From NCBI GenBank assembly GCA_965218555.1, contig OZ244625.1, forward strand, positions 5,518,001 to 5,582,000: a stretch of 64,000 nt of DNA. The letters are read 5' to 3'. Under the pieces are notes generated by a model that had not been told where the DNA came from, searched no databases, and was given only the letters and a program-made list of their open reading frames with translations. This DNA comes from JAPPLB01 sp965218555. Its GTDB lineage: Bacteria; Acidobacteriota; Terriglobia; Bryobacterales; UBA6623. Every line of letters begins with the position of its first letter. Position 1 is the stretch's first letter. Below, piece by piece: positions 43,530-50,853 of this stretch. The translations under genes were made by a program, and so were the position numbers.

Positions 43530-44309
43530 CTAGCGAACGATAAAGCACGGATTGTGCAGGTCGGGCTTGTTGTAGCACAGTTCCTCTTCCGAACCCAGCC
43601 GGATCACTTTGCGGCCGGCGGCGTTGGCAATGGCGTGGCCCGCAGCAGTGTCCCACTCCATCGTCGGACCGAATCGCGGGTAAAGGTCGGCCACGCCTTC
43701 CGCCACTAGGCAGAACTTCAAGGAACTGCCCATCGCCATGAATTCGACATGGCCGTGCTCGGATCGCTGCTCATCAAGGAAGGCATCCATCTCTGGCGTC
43801 GGATGGAATCGACTTCCGGCGATCACGACGCCGTCACTTTGCACGACGCGGGGAACAGGAAGGGCCGTTCGCAAGCCGCCCTCCGTCTTCCAAGCGCCTT
43901 CACCGTCAACACCGAGATAGAGGCGGTCCAAAACCGGCGCATAGATCACGCCCATGGTGGGCCGCTCGTTTTCCACCAGGGCGATATTCACGGTGAACCG
44001 CCCGTCGCGCTTCACGAAACCCATGGTGCCGTCCAGCGGATCGACGAGCCAGAATCGATTCCACCTCTGCCGGACTTCGTAGGGAACTTGCTCGGTGTTC
44101 TCCTCGGAGAGGATCGGGATGTCCGGATAACGTTCGCGTAGACGCTCGGTAATCACGCGGTGAGCGCTGAGGTCAGCTTCGGTGATCGGGGAGGAGTCAC
44201 TCTTCCGCTCGACCTGAAAATCGGTTTTGTAAACATCGAGGATGGCTCGTCCCGCCTCGCGGGCGATTGCGATGAGGTAGGGCAGATCCATTACCGGTAT
44301 AGCCTTCAC
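43530..44309 (-). CDS. cysQ: Inositol-monophosphatase-fold phosphatase, CysQ-like
   Basis: About 259 residues. The GTG at 44309 is chosen for its strong GGAAGGG 7 nt upstream. The metal site is complete: ITEADLSAH, ILSEEN, VDPLDGTMGFVKRDGRFTVNIAL and the late MEWDTAAGHAIANAAG. The GMGSSLKFCLVAEG-like segment (AMGSSLKFCLVAEGVADLYP) is typical of 3'(2'),5'-bisphosphate nucleotidases. These recycle PAP from sulfate assimilation. An inositol or histidinol phosphatase cannot be excluded. It follows recN by about 48 bp. Confidence 0.85.
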   Translation of the reverse strand: MKAIPVMDLPYLIAIAREAGRAILDVYKTDFQVERKSDSSPITEADLSAHRVITERLRERYPDIPILSEENTEQVPYEVRQRWNRFWLVDPLDGTMGFVKRDGRFTVNIALVENERPTMGVIYAPVLDRLYLGVDGEGAWKTEGGLRTALPVPRVVQSDGVVIAGSRFHPTPEMDAFLDEQRSEHGHVEFMAMGSSLKFCLVAEGVADLYPRFGPTMEWDTAAGHAIANAAGRKVIRLGSEEELCYNKPDLHNPCFIVR

Positions 44310-44357
44310 GGGATTTCCCTTCCGGCCTCTTACGAGGCGCGGCTCTGTGATCAAGAA

Positions 44358-46067
44358 CTAACCTGCTTGCGCCGCTTTGCGGCGGTGGGTCTTCAGCATT
44401 TCCTGGGCGTGCTCGACGGCGGAAGCCGTTATGTTTTCGCCGGACAACATCCGGGCCAACTCGGCGACCCGTTCCGGTTCCGACAACTCTGAGAGCGTCG
44501 CGAATGTCGTCGTCGTCCCTTCGCGCTTTTGGACGTAGTAGTGGGCGTCGGCAAAGCCCGCAACCTGCGGGAGGTGCGTCACACAAAGGACCTGATGGCT
44601 CCGCGCCAAATCTTGCAGTCGCCGTCCGACGGATTCCGCCACGCGCCCGCCGACACCGCTGTCGATCTCATCGAAAACAAGCGTTCGAGGGACCGTGGTT
44701 ACCTGCACGGGAAGCGTCGGAAGCAGGCATGTCTTGAGAGCCAAAGCGATCCGCGAGAGTTCCCCTCCCGAGGCTACATGGGCCAGCGGGCGCGGCGGAT
44801 GACCGCGATTGGTCGAAATCAAGAACCGTACCTTGTCGGTGCCCGACGGCGACCACGGAGCGCCGTCAGGCGGCCCGAAATCCACCTGAAACACAGCCTT
44901 CTCCATCGCCAATGACGCCAGCTCTTTTTCGACGAGCTTGCTCAGCCGTTTGCTCGCTAGTTGCCGTTTCTTCGAGAGCGCGGCCGCTTGGGCTGCGTAT
45001 CGGGTTGCCGAGTCAGCTTTTGCCGCTTCCATCTGCTCGATCTGTTCATCACTGGATTCCAGGTTGGCGAGACGCCGCTCGACTTCTTGTCCGTATGCGA
45101 TCACATCGGGCAGTGTCGGCCCGTACTTGCGGCGAAGTCTCTCGATCAGCGTCAGGCGGTCCTCAATCTCCGCCAGTCGTTGGGGGTCCGGCTCAAGCCG
45201 GTCCCGATACGAGCGGAGCTCAAGAGCGACATCGTCCACCGAGGCACGGGCGCTTTCGAGCGGCGAACGCCAAGAAGCCGCTTCGCTGTCGAACCGGGCC
45301 AGCTCCTCCACGTCACGCTGCGCCGAGGCGAGCCGGGCCGTCACCGAGTCGGCGGCATCATAGAGGGTGTCATAGGCCCGCGAGGCGCTTTCTCGAACGC
45401 GCTCGATATTGCTCAACACGTCGCGTTCGCGTGTCAGTGCTTTCCACTCGCTCGGGTCCAGTTTCGCTTCAGCGATCTCGCGGTGCTGAAAGCGGTAGAG
45501 ATCGAGCAACCGAAGTCGCTCTTGTTCGTTACCGCGCAGCTCGCGCAGACGCTCCTCCGCTGCGCGCCACTCTCGATAGAACTCAGCGACCCTCGCTACC
45601 TGCGGAGGTGTTTCCGCAAAAGCATCGAGCATATCGAGCTGAGCCTTTGCTGAGAAAAGCCGTTGCTGCTCGTGCTGTCCGTGGATGTCGGCCAACGCGC
45701 CCGCGAGTTCCCGCAAAACTCCAAGTGTCACCACGCGCCCGTTCACGTACGCGCGCGACTTGCCGTTTTCGAGAATCTCTCGCTCGACAATCAACTCGCC
45801 GTCTTCCGGTTCAAACCCTGCTTTGGACAGTGAATCGTTCCCCGCCGGGCCGAGGTCCACTTCGAACACCCCCGCGACACGGGCTCGCCGGCTGTCGGCG
45901 CGGATGACGTCGCTGGATGCGCGAGCGCCGAGCAGCAACGACAGCGCGTCCACGATGATCGACTTGCCGCTGCCCGTTTCACCCGTCAGCAGGTTGAATC
46001 CGCGATGAAACCGGACGCGCAGTTTCTCCACGACAGCGTAGTTCTCGGCGTTGAGTTCGAGCAGCAT
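44358..46067 (-). CDS. recN: DNA repair protein RecN
   Basis: 569 residues, the usual length. It is an SMC-like ATPase acting in double-strand-break repair. The Walker A is GETGSGKS at about 30-37, followed by VDALSLLLGARASSD. A coiled-coil region fills the middle, with Q- and R-rich helices. The C-terminal half has the signature VASGGELSRIALALK, the Walker B LVFDEIDSGVGG and the late VTHLPQVAGFADAHYYVQK. It leads the recN-cysQ unit. A T-run hairpin 54 bp upstream could attenuate it. I see no clear LexA box. Confidence 0.96.
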   Translation of the reverse strand: MLLELNAENYAVVEKLRVRFHRGFNLLTGETGSGKSIIVDALSLLLGARASSDVIRADSRRARVAGVFEVDLGPAGNDSLSKAGFEPEDGELIVEREILENGKSRAYVNGRVVTLGVLRELAGALADIHGQHEQQRLFSAKAQLDMLDAFAETPPQVARVAEFYREWRAAEERLRELRGNEQERLRLLDLYRFQHREIAEAKLDPSEWKALTRERDVLSNIERVRESASRAYDTLYDAADSVTARLASAQRDVEELARFDSEAASWRSPLESARASVDDVALELRSYRDRLEPDPQRLAEIEDRLTLIERLRRKYGPTLPDVIAYGQEVERRLANLESSDEQIEQMEAAKADSATRYAAQAAALSKKRQLASKRLSKLVEKELASLAMEKAVFQVDFGPPDGAPWSPSGTDKVRFLISTNRGHPPRPLAHVASGGELSRIALALKTCLLPTLPVQVTTVPRTLVFDEIDSGVGGRVAESVGRRLQDLARSHQVLCVTHLPQVAGFADAHYYVQKREGTTTTFATLSELSEPERVAELARMLSGENITASAVEHAQEMLKTHRRKAAQAG

Positions 46068-46367
46068 CGGTGGATAAGATGGATTCGATCCAAGAACCGC
46101 GTGACGGCGGCTCGGGCGTTTAAAAAAAATGTAACCGCCGGGCGGCGGTCACGCGTCCAACGACCAACGTACGTAGTGTAGTATGTGCTACATTCTGGAT
46201 GTTGAGTCGCGTCAAAGTGACTCCGAGGCGTTCCCTGATTAGCCGCAGGCATTGAGGAGGCCGGTCCTACGTCCCTCGACGAGAAGTCCGGTTGTGCCGG
46301 CGGTAACAGGCGAGCAGAAAGTCTGCCGCTACGGTTTTTGGACGGCTTGACCGTCTGAGGAGACGTC
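46068..46367. other. Divergent promoter region between recN and tolQ
   Basis: 300 bp with no gene. Promoters for recN (leftward) and the tol operon (rightward) should be here. It contains the minus-strand hairpin described separately. Confidence 0.5.
46121..46149 (-). terminator. Intrinsic-terminator-like hairpin upstream of recN
   Basis: Read on the minus strand: a 6-bp stem ACCGCC/GGCGGT with a 4-base loop (46134-46149), then TACA and eight T (46122-46129). It is oriented toward recN and ends 54 bp before its ATG. There is no minus-strand gene upstream for it to close, so it may be an attenuator for recN or a block to antisense transcription. Confidence 0.5.
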
Positions 46368-47180
46368 TTGATACGACCAACCCTTGCCCTTCTACTGCAA
46401 GCTGTAGACCCAACCGGTGCGAGCGAGTTACCGGAGACCGTCCAAGCAATCGAGGCGGCGATGGACTCGGCAGCCTTAGAGCAGAGCAGCTTTCTCGACT
46501 TGATCCTCTCAGGGTCGCCTCTCTCGATGGTGGTCCTGGCGGTACTGCTCGCTTTCTCGGTCGCTTCCTGGGCGATCGCGTTTTCCAAGTACAGCTTGCT
46601 GAAAACATCGCGGCGTAATGATTTCAGTTTCTTGAAGACCTTCCGACGGGTCGGCCGACTCGCGGAGCTGAGCGCAGCGAGCGAACAATACCGACCGGCG
46701 CCTTTGGTTACCGTATTCGAGTTCGGCTACGAAGAAGTCGCTCGGCAGGTCAACCAGCTCGGACGCCTCCGTAACGGAAGCGCGCTGGAGCGCTGCCTGC
46801 AACTCGGCATCAACGAAGAAGTAACGCATCTCCAAAAGAACATGGGGTGGCTCGCCACGACGGCGTCCGCGACCCCGTTCATCGGACTCTTCGGAACCGT
46901 TTGGGGCGTTCTCGAAGCCTTTCGAGGATTAGGCGAAGCGGGCGGGGCCACGTTGCGAGCGGTGGCTCCAGGTATCGCGGAGGCGTTGGTCGCTACGGCA
47001 TTCGGGCTGTTCGCGGCGATCCCGGCGTTGATCTTCTTCAACATGTTCTCTCAGCGCATCCGCGAAATACGCGCCCACATGGAGGATTTCGGGCTCGAGT
47101 TCTATAACCTCGCCGAGCGAAGCTACGGAGAAGCAGATGGCGTTTTCGAACCGGAACAGACAGGAAGAGTCCATAGCTGA
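46368..47180 (+). CDS. tolQ: TolQ, proton channel subunit of the Tol-Pal system
   Basis: 270 residues, MotA/TolQ/ExbB family. It uses the proton gradient to drive TolA during outer-membrane constriction. The start is TTG at 46368 with GAGGAG 5 nt upstream. Three membrane segments are visible: about 52-74 (MVVLAVLLAFSVASWAIAF), about 160-182 (ATTASATPFIGLFGTVWGVL) and about 197-222 (GIAEALVATAFGLFAAIPAL). The conserved GTVWGV and ALVATAFGL helices carry the channel Thr and Pro. It overlaps tolR by 44 bp. Confidence 0.92.
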   Translation: MIRPTLALLLQAVDPTGASELPETVQAIEAAMDSAALEQSSFLDLILSGSPLSMVVLAVLLAFSVASWAIAFSKYSLLKTSRRNDFSFLKTFRRVGRLAELSAASEQYRPAPLVTVFEFGYEEVARQVNQLGRLRNGSALERCLQLGINEEVTHLQKNMGWLATTASATPFIGLFGTVWGVLEAFRGLGEAGGATLRAVAPGIAEALVATAFGLFAAIPALIFFNMFSQRIREIRAHMEDFGLEFYNLAERSYGEADGVFEPEQTGRVHS

Positions 47181-47559
47181 CATCAACATCACTCCCTTCG
47201 TGGACGTGGTGTTGGTCCTGCTGATCATCTTCATGATTACGGCGGGCGTAGTGGAGTTCGGCCTCGAGATTGACGTGCCGCGAACGCGCGAGGTCGCCAG
47301 CACCAGCGAGGACTATGATTTCGTCAACATTACCTCCGACGGCCAACTGTATCTGAACACCGAGCCGATCAGCATCTACGACATCGCTCCACGCATCAAA
47401 GAGCGGCAGGGCGAGGAGGGGACCGGCGTCTATGTGAGGGCGCACAAGGAAACCCCCTGGGAAGTCATAGCCCAGGTTGTCGCCGAATGCGGCGCCGCTA
47501 AAGTCGTGGTCAATATGGTCACCAAGCCGCTGGAGCGAAATCCGCGAAGGAAGAGATGA
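47137..47559 (+). CDS. tolR: TolR, ExbD/TolR family subunit
   Basis: 140 residues. One membrane helix (PFVDVVLVLLIIFMITAGV) starts with the essential Asp (INITPFVDVVLVLL, D at about 22). The periplasmic domain follows (VNITSDGQLYLNTEPI, VYVRAHKETPWEVI). It forms the proton pathway with TolQ. It overlaps tolQ by 44 bp and tolA by 4 bp, so translation of the three is coupled. Confidence 0.92.
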   Translation: MAFSNRNRQEESIADINITPFVDVVLVLLIIFMITAGVVEFGLEIDVPRTREVASTSEDYDFVNITSDGQLYLNTEPISIYDIAPRIKERQGEEGTGVYVRAHKETPWEVIAQVVAECGAAKVVVNMVTKPLERNPRRKR

Positions 47560-48347
47560 GCACCCGCATCGATCCTCTGGATCAAGCCGAACCACTGCGC
47601 AAGCCGCTCATGATTTCGGTCACTTGCCACGTGGCGCTCTTCGCCACCACGCTGGTCTGGTCTGTGTTCGATGCACCGTTGTCATTGGGCGATCCGACCG
47701 GGGACCCCGGCGGGGCCGTCGTCGTCAATCCGATCAGCGGCATCCCTCTGCCTCGGCCCCGTGCGCAAAGGGAAAACCCCGTTGCAAATCCCGTGCAGCA
47801 TAACGTGCCGTCGATTCCCGAGCCGGCTCGACCCAGGGCGGAACCGGAGCCTGCCGAACCGGAACCCGATGCCGTCCCGATCGAGAAGGAACGCAAGCGC
47901 CGTAAACACCAGGCCGGCAACCAGCAGAAGTATCAAGAGCCGCCCCAGAAAAACCAGTTGGCGTCCTCGACGGGCGCCGCAGTCAGCTCACCGATCTACA
48001 CCGGCAGACAGCAGCAAAGCGGCGGAGGCGGCGTCGGCTTCGGCAAGGGCAGTCCGTTCGGCGCGCGATTCGGGTGGTACGCCGATGCCTTGCAGCGCCG
48101 CCTGGCCCAGGAGTGGCGCACGTCACTGGGGCAAATACGGGGCACGAGTTCCAAACCGGTCGTGATGAGTTTTTCGATTCTGAGCAACGGGACGATTCGC
48201 GACATCCGAGTAGGCAAAACAAGCGGAAACCGCTCGCTGGACACGTCAGCATTTCGAGCGGTCATCAATACGAATCCCTTTCAACCGCTACCGCGGGGGC
48301 TACCGAGGCGTTCCATCCGAGTCGAAATGTGGTTTCAAATGCGATGA
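47556..48347 (+). CDS. TolA/TonB-like energy transducer
   Basis: 263 residues. One N-terminal membrane anchor (LMISVTCHVALFATTLVW) is followed by a Pro/Glu-rich linker (residues 60-130, ARPRAEPEPAEPEPDAVP) and a C-terminal TonB/TolA domain (ADALQRRLAQEWRTSLGQ, VMSFSILSNGTIRDIRV). By position between tolR and tolB it is the TolA of this system, though the C-terminal fold is closer to TonB. It links the TolQR motor to TolB-Pal. It is shorter than the E. coli TolA and lacks its long helix. Confidence 0.83.
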   Translation: MSTRIDPLDQAEPLRKPLMISVTCHVALFATTLVWSVFDAPLSLGDPTGDPGGAVVVNPISGIPLPRPRAQRENPVANPVQHNVPSIPEPARPRAEPEPAEPEPDAVPIEKERKRRKHQAGNQQKYQEPPQKNQLASSTGAAVSSPIYTGRQQQSGGGGVGFGKGSPFGARFGWYADALQRRLAQEWRTSLGQIRGTSSKPVVMSFSILSNGTIRDIRVGKTSGNRSLDTSAFRAVINTNPFQPLPRGLPRRSIRVEMWFQMR

Positions 48348-49723
48348 AACAAACAATCTCCCAATCCACCGTCTTTTTTCTTTGTTCGTTGTTGTCGGCC
48401 GGGGCACTGCTTGGGCAACGGCCCGATCTCACAGGCGTCATCACCGAAGACATGCAAGCGCCGCGTATCGCGGTGCCAGACATGCCAGGACCGGCCGAGT
48501 TATCCCGCGAGACCGTCGCTTTCAACAACACGTTGTGGAACGACCTGGAAAGCTCGGCGCAATTCCAAATGGTGTCGAAGAGCCTCTACCCGCGAACACC
48601 GCCGCGGCGTCCCGAGGACCTCAAGTCGGCCGATCAGCGCATGCCCGACGACAAGGGGGCGCAGGGCTTCTGGCTTCGCGGCTGGTCAGACCCGCCGGCA
48701 ACCACGCGCTACCTGACGTTCGGGTCACTCGAAAAGAGCGGCGAGCGGCTGGTCCTTTCCGGGTATCTCTACGACGCCGCCGCTGAGGAAGTGCGGAACG
48801 CGTACATCTTCGGGAAGCGCTATTTCTCCAGTCTCGATGTTGCGGGAGCGCGTCAGCTTGCTCACGAGTTCGCCCGCGACATCTCACAAAACCTGGGCCT
48901 CGGCATGGGCCTGGCCGGTTCACGCATCTACTTCGTCTCCGACCGCACGGGGAACAAAGAGATCTGGGGAATGGACTACGACGGCAGCAACGAGCAGCAG
49001 ATTACTCGATACGAGAACATCAGCATCACTCCGGCCGTCTCGCCGGACGGCTCTCGTATCGCGTTCACTACTTACGTCGATGGGCTTCCGGCAATCTACG
49101 TGCACTCGCTCGAAACAAACCGCCGGCTGACCTTCTACAACCAGAAAGCGTCATTGAACACCACGCCGAACTTCCATCCCAACGGTCAGCAGATCGCATT
49201 CGCGTCGTCGGCGACGGGCCGCTCGCAGATATACATGGCCGATCTCGACGGACGGAACTTTCGGCGGGTCTCCTATTCACGCGGGCGGGAAGTCGATCCG
49301 GCCATCAATCCCAAGACAGGAGCGCAGGTCGCGTTCACCTCGGGACGTTCGGGCCCCCCGCAGGTCTATGTCATGGATATGGACGGGGCAAACGTCCGCA
49401 TGTTGTCGCTGGGTGGCGGCGATGCGGTGCAAGCCGTCTGGGACCCGCAGGGCGAGAATGTGGCGTTTGCCTGGACCCGCGGTTTCGAACCCGGCAACTA
49501 CAACATCTTCGTGATGAATGTGGCCACGCAGAAGCTGGTTCAACTGACGTACGGCGCAGGGCGCAACGAAAACCCCTATTTTTCGCCGAGCGGCACGCAC
49601 ATCGTGTTCTCTTCCAACCGTCTTGGGGATGCCCAGATTTGGACCATGCGCGCCGACGGCTCAGACCTCAAACGGCTCACGTCAAGGGGGCGCAATGAGA
49701 TGCCAGTTTGGGGTATTCGATAG
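48344..49723 (+). CDS. tolB: Tol-Pal system protein TolB
   Basis: 459 residues from the ATG at 48344, which overlaps the tolA stop (ATGA). A signal peptide is followed by the TolB N-terminal domain and a six-bladed propeller with blade motifs such as RIYFVSDRTGNKEIWGMDYDG, VSPDGSRIAFTTYVDGLPAIY and PSGTHIVFSSNRLGDAQIW. The periplasmic TolB shuttles between Pal and TolA. A frame extending upstream through tolA is not used. No ybgC or cpoB neighbour is present. Confidence 0.93.
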   Translation: MKQTISQSTVFFLCSLLSAGALLGQRPDLTGVITEDMQAPRIAVPDMPGPAELSRETVAFNNTLWNDLESSAQFQMVSKSLYPRTPPRRPEDLKSADQRMPDDKGAQGFWLRGWSDPPATTRYLTFGSLEKSGERLVLSGYLYDAAAEEVRNAYIFGKRYFSSLDVAGARQLAHEFARDISQNLGLGMGLAGSRIYFVSDRTGNKEIWGMDYDGSNEQQITRYENISITPAVSPDGSRIAFTTYVDGLPAIYVHSLETNRRLTFYNQKASLNTTPNFHPNGQQIAFASSATGRSQIYMADLDGRNFRRVSYSRGREVDPAINPKTGAQVAFTSGRSGPPQVYVMDMDGANVRMLSLGGGDAVQAVWDPQGENVAFAWTRGFEPGNYNIFVMNVATQKLVQLTYGAGRNENPYFSPSGTHIVFSSNRLGDAQIWTMRADGSDLKRLTSRGRNEMPVWGIR

Positions 49724-49757
49724 TCGGGGAGACTCGGTGGAAGAATCTGATCATGCC

Positions 49758-49782
49758 GACTTGCAATCCGGACTTGCAATCC
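49758..49782 (+). repeat. Tandem 12-bp direct repeat upstream of pal
   Basis: GACTTGCAATCC occurs at 49758-49769 and again at 49771-49782, a 13-bp period. The second copy contains the proposed -35 of the pal promoter, so the pair may bind a regulator. Confidence 0.6.
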
Positions 49783-49801
49783 CTTGCGAACCTGCTATCA
49801 T
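49774..49801 (+). promoter_or_regulatory. Sigma-70-like promoter for pal
   Basis: TTGCAA (49774-49779), a 16-bp spacer and TATCAT (49796-49801), 65 bp before the pal ATG. This would let pal be made separately from tolQRAB, as it is in other bacteria. Confidence 0.5.
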
Positions 49802-49866
49802 TTCCCTTTACACAGGTCAGCACCAGTTTGTGCCCAAACACCTTGGAGGAGGCATAAGGAGTTCTC

Positions 49867-50634
49867 ATGCTACGGAAGCGTAAAGTCGCGCTGATCATTC
49901 TCAGCGTACTCTTAGCAGTCTTTGCGGCAGGCTGTAAGAAAGAGCCACCACCACCACCGCCGCCACCACCACCGGCTCCGGCGCCGGAGCCGCCAGCAAA
50001 ACCGACGGTGACTCTGTCGGCCGAGCCGAGTTCCATCGAACGCGGCAAGTCAGCGACCCTGAAGTGGTCCTCGACGAACGCAACCTCTGCCTCGATCAAT
50101 CAGGGCATTGGGGCCGTGCGGACAAGCGGCAGCCGGGAAGTCTTCCCGACCCAAACCACGAGCTATGCGATAACGGTCAAGGGTCAGGGCGGTGAGGCTA
50201 GCGCCTCGGCTGCCGTGACGGTGCGGCCGCCACCCCCGCCACCGCCACCCCCGCCGCCGAAGCCGGACTTCTCTGAGGCGCTGGAAGACGCGGTCAGGGA
50301 CGCCTATTTCGACTACGACAAGAGTGAAATTCGCTCCGACTCAGAGTCAGTGCTGCGGGCGAACGCGAGTGCGCTCAAACGGCTGTTCGGCGGCGACTAC
50401 CCGAACGATCGTGTCGTCATCGAAGGCCACTGCGACGAGCGCGGAACCAACGAGTACAACTTGGCTCTCGGAGATAGCCGTGCTACCGCCGCGCGCGATT
50501 TCCTGATGAACCAGGGAGTACCCGCCGGCAAGTTGACGACCATCAGCTACGGCGAGGAAAGGCCGCAGTGCTCGGAATCCGATGAGAGCTGTTGGCAGCG
50601 GAATCGCCGCGCCCACTTCTCAGCGGCTCGATAA
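49867..50634 (+). CDS. pal: Peptidoglycan-associated lipoprotein Pal, with Ig-like insert
   Basis: 255 residues. The lipobox is LLAVFAAGC (Cys about 23). Then come a run of 10 Pro, an Ig-like domain of about 75 residues (PTVTLSAEPSSIERGKSATL to SAAVTVRP), a run of 11 Pro and the OmpA-like peptidoglycan-binding domain. That domain includes VVIEGHCDERGTNEYNLALG, with the conserved Asp and Arg, and ISYGEERPQ. Pal normally goes directly from lipid anchor to OmpA domain at about 150-170 residues, so the Ig-like spacer is an elaboration. Full translation of the poly-Pro runs should depend strongly on EF-P. It follows tolB by 143 bp with its own promoter. Confidence 0.93.
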   Translation: MLRKRKVALIILSVLLAVFAAGCKKEPPPPPPPPPPAPAPEPPAKPTVTLSAEPSSIERGKSATLKWSSTNATSASINQGIGAVRTSGSREVFPTQTTSYAITVKGQGGEASASAAVTVRPPPPPPPPPPPKPDFSEALEDAVRDAYFDYDKSEIRSDSESVLRANASALKRLFGGDYPNDRVVIEGHCDERGTNEYNLALGDSRATAARDFLMNQGVPAGKLTTISYGEERPQCSESDESCWQRNRRAHFSAAR

Positions 50635-50660
50635 GCTGTATTCCGTAAACCGGGTATCAC

Positions 50661-50701
50661 GGGGCTCGTCCCGAGGGGTCCACCACACCTCGGGCGGCCC
50701 C
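50661..50701. terminator. Hairpin between convergent pal and pheT
   Basis: GGGGC and CCCGAGG pair with CCTCGGG and GCCCC across a 13-base loop, with a small internal loop. The T tract after it is poor (TCATCTGTTTG). It sits between the two stop codons and could serve both strands. Confidence 0.5.
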
Positions 50702-50853
50702 TCATCTGTTTGTAAGGTGTAGCCCATCAGCGGCGGAGCAGTGCCTGTCCTGTTCGAGCCATCAAGCCGCGTGAATGCGGATCGGGGCGACCAGGCAGGG
50801 GCGGGAAAGAGACGAGCAAAGTCAGGGTGGCGTTGCCGGCGTCTTGAAGCCCC

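Noticed and set aside
49948..50270. CCG/CCA triplet runs as a microsatellite or CRISPR-like repeat
   Set aside because: They are in-frame proline codons of pal with mixed third bases; no CRISPR array with regular spacers occurs anywhere in the window.
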